From: Anaerotignum sp. MB30-C6
GTDB taxonomy: Bacteria > Bacillota > Clostridia > Lachnospirales > Anaerotignaceae
Length of the DNA: 64,000 nt
Direction of reading: 5' to 3'
Assembly: GCF_030908465.1 (NCBI RefSeq)
Contig: NZ_CP133078.1
Location: 1,984,001-2,048,000, forward strand
Under the pieces are notes generated by a model. That model ran no database searches, was not told where the DNA came from, and was given only the letters and a program-made list of their open reading frames with translations. Position numbers and translations under genes: made by a program. This document shows positions 1 through 9,066 of the stretch, piece after piece (positions within the stretch are counted from its first letter, which is position 1; every line of letters begins with the position of its first letter).

Positions 1-999
1 TTTATTGCTTTTCACAGCCAAATAATGGGCCTCTTCTAAGTGTTTTGTATTTTTCTTACTCCAAGCTAATGCTACAAGATAAAACCCAATATAGATAGCA
101 ATGATTTTTAAGGTTAGCTCAACTGCATAAAACTTCAGTTCTTCAGACCTATCCTTTATTACCTGCTCTGGAACAATCGACAATATATACCAATCCTCAA
201 AGGCAATGGGTGCATAATATACCTTACGAGCCTTTCCCTGAAATTTGTACTCAAGATAACCAGGTTCGCCATTTTTAATGCGTTTTTCAAACTCTTCCAA
301 AGTTGTAGACACATCCACTGCATTTCCCTTTAAAAAGTTAATAACATTATGTTTTAGCGATACCATATTAGGGTGTTCAGACCATGTAATAACATCCCCA
401 TTCCTCTGGAAAATATAGGAATACCCCTGCCCATTAAAGCCCGAGAAAGATAATATTTTTTCCAGATCCTTAAACTCCACAGTACCACAAATTGCTGCAA
501 TAATCTGCCCGTCCCGAACCAACGGTCGATAAATTGATATTGCCCTTTCGCCTGTAAGGCTGGAAGTGAAAATTCCTGTAATACCAGATTTCCCCTGCAA
601 AGTTTCTTGTGCACCCTTATAGACAGAAGGAGAACTTTCAAACCCCGCGCTGCTAAATACCCAGCCATCGGAAGTGATGACCGAAATTCTAGTAACACTT
701 GTACGATCGGCGACCATCTCTAAAAAAGGTTCTAAATTTTTGTCTATTTTTATATCTGTGCTCCCCAAGTAAATGGCCAACGATTCTACTCCCTCAACAC
801 ATTTCCCCATCTCTATTTCTATTTGAGCCGCTGCCTGCTCCGTAAGTTCTTTTAGGCGTACTCCAATCTGTTTATCAACTTCCGTCTTCATTTTTGCATT
901 AAAAGTAAGTAAAAAAGCGATACCAATGAGAACGAGCAGACTGATCATTGCAGCCATCTTCCTCGTGGTTAAGTTCAAAATATCTTTTTCTTTTTTCAT
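1..999 (-). CDS. dCache-domain membrane sensor protein, C-terminus beyond the window
   Basis: An open frame starts with ATG at 999 and runs to the window edge without a stop, giving 333 residues of an incomplete protein. It begins with a short basic segment and a membrane helix (about residues 15-34). An extracytoplasmic region of about 255 residues follows, then a second membrane helix (about 293-313), and then the start of a cytoplasmic part. The outer region has a double-Cache look, with motifs such as GYSYIFQRNGDVI and the closing YYAPIAFEDWYILSIVP. Proteins of this type end in a chemoreceptor, histidine kinase or diguanylate cyclase module. The missing end decides which, so no output is claimed. 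The region upstream of the ATG has only a weak GGGG ribosome site. Confidence 0.75.
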   Translation of the reverse strand, partial: MKKEKDILNLTTRKMAAMISLLVLIGIAFLLTFNAKMKTEVDKQIGVRLKELTEQAAAQIEIEMGKCVEGVESLAIYLGSTDIKIDKNLEPFLEMVADRTSVTRISVITSDGWVFSSAGFESSPSVYKGAQETLQGKSGITGIFTSSLTGERAISIYRPLVRDGQIIAAICGTVEFKDLEKILSFSGFNGQGYSYIFQRNGDVITWSEHPNMVSLKHNVINFLKGNAVDVSTTLEEFEKRIKNGEPGYLEYKFQGKARKVYYAPIAFEDWYILSIVPEQVIKDRSEELKFYAVELTLKIIAIYIGFYLVALAWSKKNTKHLEEAHYLAVKSNK

Positions 1000-1380
1000 G
1001 GAAAACCCCAATCATACAATATAAGGCCAGTGTTTTAAAAAACCAAATTTGTTCTTTTACTTCTTTAACACCTTTTTAAACAAAGATAACTTTGGTGATC
1101 CTCACATTTTTTATGCTAAGCGGACGAAAAATAATATGTACTGTTATGAATGCTTTTTATGAACTCTTGATGCAAATGGCAATAAAACCTTTGTTAATTT
1201 CCTCACTATATCCTCATTATAACATAAGCTTTCTTATTCTAATAGATAAAAAAAACTAATCCTTCTTATTTTCCATTTTTAGAAAAAAAACCCATCAACT
1301 GAAATTCTCCAGTCGATGGGCCTTCATTATTTGTTTCATTGTACACCCCCGCCTCAAGGGGCTGGGCTTTATAAGGAAAA
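1000..1380. other. Intergenic region between ABC operon and dCache gene
   Basis: AT-rich 381-base gap. It holds the terminator of the amino acid ABC operon (1283-1320) and, nearer 1000, the presumed leader and promoter of the dCache gene, for which I see no convincing -35/-10 pair. No conserved reading frame is visible. Confidence 0.6.
1283..1320 (-). terminator. Terminator of the amino acid ABC importer operon
   Basis: On the minus strand a stem made of CCCATCGACT and its near complement AGTTGATGGG encloses a GGAGAATTTC loop. A run of eight T follows. It lies 60 bases after the stop of the ATPase gene. Confidence 0.85.
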
Positions 1381-2127
1381 TTAAAGTACCTTTGCAAGGA
1401 AGGTCTGTAAACGTTCGCTTTTGGGATTTCCAAAAATTTCTTTTGGAGAACCTTCCTCTACTTGTTTCCCATCAGCCATAAACATTACTCTCGTGGCTAC
1501 TTCTTTAGCAAAGCCCATTTCATGGGTTACAACCACCATGGTCATATTATCCTTGGCCAATTGCTTCATAACCTCCAAAACTTCCCCCACCATTTCTGGG
1601 TCCAACGCAGAAGTAGGCTCATCAAAAAGCATAACCTCTGGCTGCATACATAATGCACGTACAATGGCGATACGCTGTTTCTGACCACCAGAAAGCTGAG
1701 ATGGATACGCGTTGGCACGATCTTCTAAGCCTACTCTTCTCAAAAGCTCCATAGCCAAAGCAGTTGCATCTGCTTCGCTTTTTTTCTGAAGCTTCATAGG
1801 CCCAATAATCATATTTTTCAATATTGTCATATGGGGAAACAGATTGAAATGCTGAAAAACCATACCCATACGTTGACGATGGGTATTAATATTTGTTTTT
1901 ACATCAGTAATATCAATACCTTCGAAATAGATATTGCCCCCTGTTGGTATTTCCAATAAGTTTAGGCAACGCAAGAATGTGGACTTACCCGAACCAGAAG
2001 GCCCGATTACAACCACTACCTCGCCTTTTTTAATCTCTGTATGAATGCCATCTAAGGCCTTGATTTTACCTTCATTATAATGCTTTTGAACATTTTCAAC
2101 TCTAATTAAGGTTTCATTAGCGTTCAC
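1381..2127 (-). CDS. Polar amino acid ABC importer, ATP-binding protein
   Basis: This 248-residue protein is the ATPase that drives uptake of a polar amino acid at the inner face of the membrane. The Walker A motif GPSGSGKST lies near residue 42, the Q-loop near [10 protein letters not shown], the ABC signature LSGGQKQR near 144, and Walker [11 protein letters not shown] follows it. A switch histidine is in VVVTHEMG. It has the length and motif spacing of GlnQ/HisP-type subunits. It is the last gene of a three-gene operon and overlaps the permease gene by 11 bases, which implies translational coupling. The exact substrate cannot be read from the ATPase. Confidence 0.95.
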   Translation of the reverse strand: MNANETLIRVENVQKHYNEGKIKALDGIHTEIKKGEVVVVIGPSGSGKSTFLRCLNLLEIPTGGNIYFEGIDITDVKTNINTHRQRMGMVFQHFNLFPHMTILKNMIIGPMKLQKKSEADATALAMELLRRVGLEDRANAYPSQLSGGQKQRIAIVRALCMQPEVMLFDEPTSALDPEMVGEVLEVMKQLAKDNMTMVVVTHEMGFAKEVATRVMFMADGKQVEEGSPKEIFGNPKSERLQTFLAKVL

Positions 2128-2845
2128 TATTTCTCAACCTCCTTTCTAACCTACCTACCAGCCAAGTAAAGAACATTACCATAACCAGATAAATGAGAGC
2201 TATACCAATTAAGGGCATAAAAGGAGAGAACGTTCTACTTCTAATAATATCGCCCGCTTTTGTCAAATCTTGCAGAGCAACATAACCTGCTACGGAAGTT
2301 TCTTTTAATAATACGATAAATTCATTTGCCAAGGCAGGCAGAACATTTTTAAATGCTTGTGGAACAACAATATAATACATGGTTTGAAAATAGTTAAAGC
2401 CTAAACTGCGTCCAGCTTCAAACTGACCTACATCCACAGACATGATACCACTACGTACAATTTCAGCCACGTACGCACCAGAGTTAATACCAAAAGCCAA
2501 AACTGCTACCATTACTTTGTTGTTGGACGAAGCAAAAATAATATAATACATAATCATCAGCTGTACAACAACAGGAGTACCACGAATAACAGTTAAGTAT
2601 ACTTGGCTTACGCCATTCAAGAAAGTCAATATGAATTTCCCAAAACCGGGACGCATTTCCTTTTTGTTCTTATCATAAGTTGAACGAATAATTGCAACCA
2701 AAATACCAATTACGATACCTAGAATTACAGCAAAAAAAGTCACCTTCAGCGTTACGGACAAACCATCAAGAATATAACGCCATCGCTCTTCTTCCATAAA
2801 GTTTAATACAAACTGGGCTTGCATTTCTTCCAGCCATTCAGCCAT
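2117..2845 (-). CDS. Polar amino acid ABC importer, permease
   Basis: A 242-residue inner membrane permease of the HisM/GlnP family with about five hydrophobic helices. The cytoplasmic EAA loop is visible as [21 protein letters not shown], the contact with the ATPase. The hydrophilic N-terminus of about 20 residues is acidic. The start is an ATG at 2845 preceded by AGAAGGAGGG. It lies between the binding-protein and ATPase genes and probably forms a homodimer, since no second permease gene is present. Confidence 0.94.
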   Translation of the reverse strand: MAEWLEEMQAQFVLNFMEEERWRYILDGLSVTLKVTFFAVILGIVIGILVAIIRSTYDKNKKEMRPGFGKFILTFLNGVSQVYLTVIRGTPVVVQLMIMYYIIFASSNNKVMVAVLAFGINSGAYVAEIVRSGIMSVDVGQFEAGRSLGFNYFQTMYYIVVPQAFKNVLPALANEFIVLLKETSVAGYVALQDLTKAGDIIRSRTFSPFMPLIGIALIYLVMVMFFTWLVGRLERRLRNSER

Positions 2846-2872
2846 AGAAACCCTCCTTCTCTTTTAAAGACC

Positions 2873-2901
2873 AAAATAGGGGCGAAGTTCGCCCCTATTT
2901 T
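2873..2901 (-). promoter_or_regulatory. Perfect stem-loop between binding-protein and permease genes
   Basis: Bases 2873-2886 are an exact inverted repeat of 2888-2901, giving a 14-bp stem (AAAATAGGGGCGAA) around one base. On the minus strand it directly follows the binding-protein stop. The T run is short, so it is more likely a partial terminator or an RNA end protector than a full stop. Such elements commonly keep binding-protein mRNA above permease mRNA. Confidence 0.75.
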
Positions 2902-2917
2902 TAAAGCGTAATACGAA

Positions 2918-3730
2918 TTATTCTGCACTGATATATTTATCGATGATAGACTGAACTGTACCGTCTGCAATGAGTTCTTCCAACGCACCATTTACTTTTT
3001 CTGTCAACTCACTATCTTTGGCAAAGCAAATTGCATAGTCTTCTACTGCATATTCTGTTTCAAGAATTTTCAAGCCTTCATTTGCTTCGACAAATTCTTT
3101 TGCCGGTTGGCTATCAATGATTACACAGTCAATTTTGCCTGTGGCTAAAGACTGAACTGCGTCAGCACCCTTGTTGTAACGCTCAACTGTACCTAAACCT
3201 TTTTCTTCAATATCGCCTGTAGAATAGATATCACCTGTTGTACCTGTCTGCACACCGATGGAATGGTTTGCACCCTCTGCAAACAAATCATCTACAGTTG
3301 TAATTGCAGAATCTTCTGTTACGATAACAACCTGAACACCTGTTGCGTAAGAATCGGAGAAATCCACACTTTCAAGACGATCTGGTGTTACTGTTAAGCC
3401 AGCCATACCAAAGTTTGCCTTGCCACTTACTACAGCAGGAATGATGGAATCAAAAGCCATGTCTTCCACTTTGAAATCATAACCTAATTTCTCGGCAATT
3501 GCAGCACCGATTTCTGCGTCAATACCAACAATAGTCTGACCTTCATAGTATTCATACGGAGGGAACTCAGCATTTGTAGCCATTGTCAAAGTTTCCTTTT
3601 GTTCGGTTGCACCGTCCTGTGCCGCCTCATTTTGTGCAGCATCATCGGAACCACCACCACAGCCAGCCAAAGCCGCTGTCATTGCAACTACCATTGTTGT
3701 AGCTAAAATTCCTTTTAAAAATTTTTTCAT
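2918..3730 (-). CDS. Polar amino acid ABC importer, substrate-binding lipoprotein
   Basis: A 270-residue extracellular solute-binding protein of family 3. A lipoprotein signal peptide ends in the lipobox LAGC at residues 21-24, so the mature protein is anchored on the outer face of the membrane. An acidic, Ala/Gln-rich linker follows. The ligand-binding fold then begins with ATNAEFPPYEY and includes VGIDAEIGAAIAEKLG and a GMAGLTVTPDR stretch typical of polar amino acid binders. It is the first gene of the operon, with a GGGAGGA ribosome site and a promoter at 3796-3824. The family suits glutamine, cystine or arginine, but the ligand is not resolved. Confidence 0.95.
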   Translation of the reverse strand: MKKFLKGILATTMVVAMTAALAGCGGGSDDAAQNEAAQDGATEQKETLTMATNAEFPPYEYYEGQTIVGIDAEIGAAIAEKLGYDFKVEDMAFDSIIPAVVSGKANFGMAGLTVTPDRLESVDFSDSYATGVQVVIVTEDSAITTVDDLFAEGANHSIGVQTGTTGDIYSTGDIEEKGLGTVERYNKGADAVQSLATGKIDCVIIDSQPAKEFVEANEGLKILETEYAVEDYAICFAKDSELTEKVNGALEELIADGTVQSIIDKYISAE

Positions 3731-3795
3731 ATTTTCTTCCTCCCATTTTTCACGTTTCCATTAGCACATCTCAACTATGTACATCTACATAAGGA

Positions 3796-3824
3796 ATTAT
3801 ACTCTATTCTTGCATAAAATACAA
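3796..3824 (-). promoter_or_regulatory. Sigma-A promoter of the amino acid ABC operon
   Basis: On the minus strand TTGTAT (3824-3819) and TATAAT (3801-3796) are separated by 17 bases, about 65 bases ahead of the binding-protein ATG. Confidence 0.75.
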
Positions 3825-4010
3825 TGATGTTTTTTCACTATATATTTATAATATTCGTATTTTTTTTGTGCATTCTGCTTATTTCCATTGTGTTACCACA
3901 GTTGTACCCTTGAAAACAGGCAATTAATATGAGAGATTTATCTGAATACCAAGAAAATTTCACCGTATAATTATTTGTATAAACGATGCATATGCATGTA
4001 TTATCCTAAA

Positions 4011-5273
4011 TTAAACAACACTTCTATCAATAAATTCAGGTTTTACCTTTGAGTACATGATTTTTTGTTCACTATACAATCCATAATAACCAGATAACAT
4101 GTAGCTTATTCCACAGCAGAGGGCATAATATCCAAGGCCTTGGGCACCAAATAATTCAATGCACAGTACGATAGACGCAATGGCACAGTTTGTTACCCCG
4201 CAAAAAACTGCCATCATACCTAAACCAGCTGCAAAGGATGGAGATAGACCAAAAATAGGCCCCACAACGCACCCCAGCGTTGCACCTACAAAAAATGTTG
4301 GCACGATTTCTCCGCCTTTATATCCCGCACCCAAAGTAATGGCAGTAAATAGGATTTTCAACAAAAAAGCATGGGGTTTCGCTTCGCCTTCTACGGCTTT
4401 TTGAATGATGTCCATGCCTGCACCATTGTAATCCTCACACCCAACCAGAAGGGTTAACCCTATGACCAATGCACCACCAACGAATGCTCGAACGTAGGGG
4501 TTTTTAATATAAAATTTATAGCCATGGGTCACCTTGTCCATTACAATACAAAACAACATGCTCACCAAAGCACAAATAATGCCCAGTAAACCAACGGATA
4601 GGGCAATTTTTAAATCTATTCCTTGGGGGACGCCAAATATCGTAAATGCCGTCGGCTGAAAGCCCATGCCTTGAGCTAAGGCAGAAGCGATCAAAGCTGC
4701 AACTGTACCCGGAACAATAGCAGAATAATGCATAATACCTACGGAAATCACTTCCATGGAAAAAATAACTGCCGTTAAGGGTGTGCCAAAAAGAGCAGAA
4801 AAACCTGCAGCCATACCACACATGGTTATAATTCTTTTATCCTTTTCGTTAAGTTCAATTACACGCCCTAGGTAAGAAGCAATACTGCCCCCAAGCTGCA
4901 GTGCCGCCCCCTCTCTACCGGCAGAACCGCCAAAAAGATGGGTTATAACCGTACTAATAAAAATTAAAGGAGCCGTTCTCAATGAAACGTTTTCATTTTG
5001 CCGAACTGCCACCAGTATAAAGTTCGTCCCTCGGTCATTTTTCATGCCCAAAAGATGATACAGGCCTATAATGCCAAGACCACCAATGGGCAGCAACCAT
5101 AAAATAACAGAATGCTCCATTCTAAATGCTGTAGCCTCTTCCAGTAACCAATGAAAGGCAACACCAATTACACCAACTACCGCCCCGACGATGCATCCGA
5201 TAATTACCCATTTTATAAAAATTACAAATACGCCTTCACCACTTTCTATGTGGGCTTTGATTTTTCCCCACAC
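4011..5273 (-). CDS. CLC-family anion transporter, fluoride-type (CLC-F-like)
   Basis: A 420-residue polytopic membrane protein of the CLC family, translated from a GTG with GGAGGGG upstream. The gating-glutamate loop reads GGSAGREGAALQLGGS, with GREGA in place of the GREGP of chloride/proton antiporters. The usual GSGIP selectivity loop is replaced by GTNFIL, and the GxFxP loop reads GGEIVPTFFVGA. These changes, and the short length without CBS domains, resemble the CLC-F branch that expels fluoride in exchange for protons. Fluoride specificity is an inference. I looked for a fluoride riboswitch in the leader and saw none. The gene is monocistronic, with a promoter at 5451-5479. Confidence 0.88.
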   Translation of the reverse strand: MWGKIKAHIESGEGVFVIFIKWVIIGCIVGAVVGVIGVAFHWLLEEATAFRMEHSVILWLLPIGGLGIIGLYHLLGMKNDRGTNFILVAVRQNENVSLRTAPLIFISTVITHLFGGSAGREGAALQLGGSIASYLGRVIELNEKDKRIITMCGMAAGFSALFGTPLTAVIFSMEVISVGIMHYSAIVPGTVAALIASALAQGMGFQPTAFTIFGVPQGIDLKIALSVGLLGIICALVSMLFCIVMDKVTHGYKFYIKNPYVRAFVGGALVIGLTLLVGCEDYNGAGMDIIQKAVEGEAKPHAFLLKILFTAITLGAGYKGGEIVPTFFVGATLGCVVGPIFGLSPSFAAGLGMMAVFCGVTNCAIASIVLCIELFGAQGLGYYALCCGISYMLSGYYGLYSEQKIMYSKVKPEFIDRSVV

Positions 5274-5450
5274 AATAACCCCTCCTTTGTATTAACAAAT
5301 AAGCACTTTTAATACTAACTTCAATGGACTTTTATAATAAATCTATAGCAAACAACTTACCCTTGTTTCATTGGAACTATTTAAAATAAATAAGAAGTGA
5401 ATAGACAAAGTTGATAAAATAAAGTTAGAAATGCTTTAAACCCTTGCACT

Positions 5451-5479
5451 AGTATACATCAGAGCCATGACTCAATCAA
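5451..5479 (-). promoter_or_regulatory. Sigma-A promoter of the CLC gene
   Basis: On the minus strand TTGATT (5479-5474), a 17-base spacer and TATACT (5456-5451) form a near-consensus promoter. It leaves a leader of about 175 bases before the GTG start. Confidence 0.75.
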
Positions 5480-5635
5480 GTAAACAATTCCACGAAATTG
5501 ACGAAAAGGCTTCATGAAATCATTTCAAAAAGGAGATGGAAATGACTAAAATGAAAAAAGTAGCGTGGCTTATTTTCTATCATTAAAATTCCCATAATAC
5601 TGGCTTTTCCGAAAACCTGATTTTAGTATTTGAAT

Positions 5636-5691
5636 AGAAAAAAGCCTGATTGCTTGTCTTAGGATTTTTTACAATCCCTTGCAATACAGGC
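5636..5691 (-). terminator. Terminator of the sensor kinase operon
   Basis: On the minus strand GCCTGTATTGC pairs with GCAATCAGGC with one bulge, an inner GGATT/AATCC stem sits inside, and TTTTTTC follows. Confidence 0.8.
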
Positions 5692-5751
5692 TCTCTAAAA
5701 TTTATTTTAAATCATTTATCCATACTCTCTTTTTTGTACAGGAGTGTACAA

Positions 5752-7989
5752 CTATTCTCCCCCTTCTTCTGGTTCATTCTCAAATAAGTCTTCTTCTTCC
5801 TCCCAAAGGGGCATACTAACGATTGCCTTAAACAAGTCTCCATCCACCTTAATACCAAAGGTTCCTCCTTGGGCCTCTGCCAAGCTTTGGGCAATAGAAA
5901 GACCAAGACCTGAGCCTTCTGTAGTTCTGGAAGCATCCCCTCGTACAAATCTATCAGTCAAGCGGGTTTCATCAAAATCAATGGGTGCCGCAGAGATATT
6001 TTTCATTACTAAAATCCCCCGTCCCTCAGCGGGGAAAATATCAATGTAAACTCGAGAGCTTGGCATAGAGTATTTAGCTGCGTTAGAAACCAAGTTCTCC
6101 AATATTCTCCATAAATGTCTACCATCGGCGGCGATAAACAAAGGCTCAGGGCAACTCACCTTAATTTCCAAGCCCGCCGCTTCTATCTTTTCTTCCAACT
6201 CACCAATTGCCTGTAGGGTAATTTGACGATAATCCACCTTTGTTGTGGTGACGGTTATGTTACCGCTTGAAACCTTGCTTGCCTCAATTAAATCTTCTAT
6301 CAGTTGCTTTAAGCGGTAGGACTTATCATACAAAACATGAACATATTCCGCCGCCGCCTGATTATCCAATTTAAGGCTACGCAACAGATCAACATAAGAA
6401 ATAATAGAGGTCAAAGGTGTTTTCAAGTCATGGGATACATTTGTGATCAATTCTGTTTTCATTCTCTCGCCTTTTACGGCATCTTCAACAGAATTCTTTA
6501 ATCCATCCTGAATATTTGCTATATCTGTAGCGAAATTTAGTAAGGAGGGAGAAATCTCATCCAAATTCAACTTATACTGCAAATTTCCTTTAGACGTTTC
6601 CCTGGCGGAAATCATAATTCTTTTTAAGGAGCGCAACGCCCTTAAAAAGAAGAACAGACAAAAAGCATTGAATAAAAATAACGCAACTACAAATAAAAAG
6701 CAAAGTATAAAAAAGCCTAATTGTGCCGCAAAAATAACTAAGCCCATTATTACGCAGTTTCCTAAGCCGTAACAAAGCATAACTAAAATCATCCAGCCTC
6801 GGAAGGTTTTACCTGTAAATAATTCCGCCATGCGACGAATGGTTACAGATACCCATGTATTTTTTAAAAACACCTTCCCTTTTATTTGCCTTGAAACAGA
6901 GGTAATGTAGGAGATAACTGCGGCAACATTAACGATATATATAACTCCTAAAATAGTAGTAAAAATATACGCCCAAAAAATTGCCGTTTCTCTTAGAATA
7001 CTGGATAACAAGGCAAGACCCAAAAAGGCAGAAAACATCACTAAGATACAAACTAACACAAAGTGAATTTCATTATAAATCTTATCTACAGTCAAATAGG
7101 TAATTTTGCCACCCTTTTCAGTCTGACCTGCAACTCGAATTAAGTAAATTAAGCACAAAGCAATGATAATAGTGGATACGGTAAATACGCCAAATAATAT
7201 GGGTAACCCAGTTTTTGCAAAAACATATTCTTGCCCAAGGTTATAAAAATCATCACCGTAGGCAAAAGGATCACGTATTCCCGCATATATTTTATAATCG
7301 CTATCCTCCATCAAAGAATTTTTATGGCAATAGGGCATTACGCCTATATTATCACTACTAAACCCCGAAGAAAGCACAATGGTACGCTCAATATTGCTCA
7401 TTTCTCCACGTGTTGTATTCCCTGCAACAACGTTACCCCGGCTATCTTCTACATAATAAAGGAAGTTAGTTAAGCCACTTAAGTGGCGAACACTTCGTTT
7501 ATACTCATCCAATTGGTTTTGTATATACATCTTACGATACAAAGGCAGTCGGCTCTCCACCAATTCTTTATACTCATCAAAATTGTTTTTTAATGAGCTG
7601 GGAATGCTCCCGTGGGTAACCAGGCCATCAAAATTGTCATTGATAGAAGTATTACCTGTAATAACCCCGTCTTTGATACCATAATATCGTTTGAAATCGG
7701 CGATAAGTTCTTCTGCGTTTACCAGCTCTCCACTTAAAATGCGATTCTCGTTACGATAATAAGCCTCCGTCATAATCACTTCATCTAAAACCCGAGCAAA
7801 TTCACTTTTAAACTCATAGGTCTCATAAACAGAATGGGCTTCTATGATACCCCGACTCCAGTGGTTTGAAATGTTTGCAGTAATGATACCACAAAAAAAG
7901 TTCGCCATAGCAAAAACAAAAAGTAAAACAACAGAAATTACTTTCCATTTGGATTGATAGCTTTTATACTTTTTCGATTTTGTATCCAA
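5752..7989 (-). CDS. Multi-pass membrane sensor histidine kinase
   Basis: A 745-residue kinase. One N-terminal helix (about residues 17-38) leads into an outer domain of about 220 residues. Roughly six more helices lie between residues 255 and 460. A HAMP-like linker then precedes the HisKA phosphoacceptor motif NVSHDLKTPLTS (near residue 518) and an ATPase domain with N-box ENLVSNAAKYS and G-box GSGLGLSI. The tail is acidic. The start is TTG inside the end of the response-regulator gene (26-base overlap), with GTGGGG just upstream. The next in-frame ATG falls inside the first helix and would disrupt it. The pair forms one operon, and the signal is unknown. Confidence 0.92.
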   Translation of the reverse strand: MDTKSKKYKSYQSKWKVISVVLLFVFAMANFFCGIITANISNHWSRGIIEAHSVYETYEFKSEFARVLDEVIMTEAYYRNENRILSGELVNAEELIADFKRYYGIKDGVITGNTSINDNFDGLVTHGSIPSSLKNNFDEYKELVESRLPLYRKMYIQNQLDEYKRSVRHLSGLTNFLYYVEDSRGNVVAGNTTRGEMSNIERTIVLSSGFSSDNIGVMPYCHKNSLMEDSDYKIYAGIRDPFAYGDDFYNLGQEYVFAKTGLPILFGVFTVSTIIIALCLIYLIRVAGQTEKGGKITYLTVDKIYNEIHFVLVCILVMFSAFLGLALLSSILRETAIFWAYIFTTILGVIYIVNVAAVISYITSVSRQIKGKVFLKNTWVSVTIRRMAELFTGKTFRGWMILVMLCYGLGNCVIMGLVIFAAQLGFFILCFLFVVALFLFNAFCLFFFLRALRSLKRIMISARETSKGNLQYKLNLDEISPSLLNFATDIANIQDGLKNSVEDAVKGERMKTELITNVSHDLKTPLTSIISYVDLLRSLKLDNQAAAEYVHVLYDKSYRLKQLIEDLIEASKVSSGNITVTTTKVDYRQITLQAIGELEEKIEAAGLEIKVSCPEPLFIAADGRHLWRILENLVSNAAKYSMPSSRVYIDIFPAEGRGILVMKNISAAPIDFDETRLTDRFVRGDASRTTEGSGLGLSIAQSLAEAQGGTFGIKVDGDLFKAIVSMPLWEEEEDLFENEPEEGGE

Positions 7990-8659
7990 TACCCCACACC
8001 ACCTTTAGATATCTGGGTTCTTTTGGGTTGATTTCTATTTTTTCACGAATACGACGTATATGTACAGAAACTGTATTCTCCGGAGCAAAAGATAATTCAT
8101 TCCACACCTTTTCGTAAATTTGGTCAATGGAGTACACTTTCCCTGCATTTTCCATTAACAACTGAAGAATTCCATATTCCGTTGCTGTTAACTTAACAGG
8201 TTCGTTACCCACACGAACTTCCTTTGCATCCTTATCCAACTCAAGCTCACCAATTTTAATCACATTACTTTTTTCCGCAATACTGCCAAGGGCAGTGTAA
8301 CGACGCATCTGGCTTTTCACCCTTGCCAAAAGCTCCAACGGATTAAAAGGCTTCGTAACATAGTCATCCGCACCAAAATTTAAGCCCAAAATTTTATCTG
8401 TATCCTCTGACTTTGCAGAAAGGATAATAATTGGTATATTCAAAGTTTCTCTTATTTTTACTGTGGTGTTTAACCCATCTAATTTTGGCATCATAATATC
8501 AAGTAAAATTAAGTGTACTTCATTTTCTTCTAAAACTTTTAACGCCTCTAAACCGTTATATGCCTTTATAATATTATAACCTTCTTGCTTTAAATAAATT
8601 TCTATTGCGTCTACAATCGCTTTATCATCATCACAAACAAGAATATTAAACTTCTCCAT
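7964..8659 (-). CDS. OmpR-family response regulator
   Basis: A 231-residue DNA-binding response regulator. The receiver has the acidic pocket VCDDD at residues 8-12, the phosphorylated aspartate in LLDIMMPKLDG (near 54) and the switch lysine in DDYVTKPFNPLEL. The winged-helix output domain starts near residue 130 and carries TATEYGILQLLMENAGKVYS. The layout matches VanR/PhoP-type regulators. It is co-transcribed with the overlapping downstream kinase and is presumably phosphorylated by it. The target genes are not identifiable here. Confidence 0.95.
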   Translation of the reverse strand: MEKFNILVCDDDKAIVDAIEIYLKQEGYNIIKAYNGLEALKVLEENEVHLILLDIMMPKLDGLNTTVKIRETLNIPIIILSAKSEDTDKILGLNFGADDYVTKPFNPLELLARVKSQMRRYTALGSIAEKSNVIKIGELELDKDAKEVRVGNEPVKLTATEYGILQLLMENAGKVYSIDQIYEKVWNELSFAPENTVSVHIRRIREKIEINPKEPRYLKVVWGIGYKIEKV

Positions 8660-8827
8660 CGGAAGGCCCCCTTTTTTTCACACAATACTTCTATTATATC
8701 ATAATAACAGGATTCTTTTACAAAAAAGTACATACTTCCTTACAGAATTCTTAATTTCATTTTATTCTAACTGAATCCAACAAAAAATGAAAGCTAAAAT
8801 TTTTTTTAGTAAATTTAAAAAAAGTTA

Positions 8828-8856
8828 TTGACAGATTGCTTTTTTTCTTATATACT
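8828..8856 (+). promoter_or_regulatory. Consensus sigma-A promoter of tRNA-Lys
   Basis: TTGACA (8828-8833), exactly 17 bases, then TATACT (8851-8856). Transcription would start about six bases before the mature tRNA, as is usual for a strong stable-RNA promoter. Confidence 0.9.
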
Positions 8857-8868
8857 GAAATCCGTTGT

Positions 8869-8941
8869 GGGTCACTAGCTCAGTTGGTAGAGCACTGGAC
8901 TTTTAATCCAGGTGTCTCGGGTTCGAGCCCCGAGTGACTCA
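8869..8941 (+). tRNA. tRNA-Lys (anticodon TTT)
   Basis: A 73-nt cloverleaf. The acceptor arm GGGTCAC pairs with GTGACTC (one G-T) and A is the discriminator. The D-loop is AGCTCAGTTGGTAGAGC. The anticodon stem CTGGA/TCCAG encloses loop CTTTTAA with anticodon TTT at 8902-8904. The T arm is CTCGGGTTCGAGCCCCGAG. CCA is not encoded and must be added after transcription. It is a single-gene transcript with its own promoter and a downstream terminator. Confidence 0.97.
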
Positions 8942-8984
8942 CTTTTTTTGTACCTATAATTTTCAAATTTTTCATTGAAGAAAG

Positions 8985-9016
8985 AAAATACCTTATTTTA
9001 AGGTATTTTTTCTTTT
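8985..9016 (+). terminator. Terminator after tRNA-Lys
   Basis: A perfect 11-bp stem, AAAATACCTTA (8985-8995) with TAAGGTATTTT (8999-9009), has a three-base loop and is followed by T-rich sequence. A T run at 8943-8949 directly after the tRNA may also contribute. Confidence 0.8.
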
Positions 9017-9066
9017 TATTTTCTTAAATTCCATTTTGGACCATATAAAAAAAGGGGTTATATTTG

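Larger units (their letters stand above)
5274..5751. other. Intergenic region with promoter, small reading frame and terminator
   Basis: The gap holds the CLC promoter (5451-5479), a 14-codon plus-strand frame with a strong AAGGAGATGG ribosome site (5542-5586), and the terminator of the sensor kinase gene (5636-5691). The rest is AT-rich and unassigned. Confidence 0.6.

Noticed and set aside
354..698. 114-residue open frame inside the dCache gene
   Set aside because: It is an out-of-frame shadow. The overlapping frame from 999 has the dCache motifs and membrane helices.
5274..5460. Fluoride riboswitch ahead of the CLC-F-like gene
   Set aside because: I read the leader on the minus strand for the conserved crcB-motif core and saw no match.
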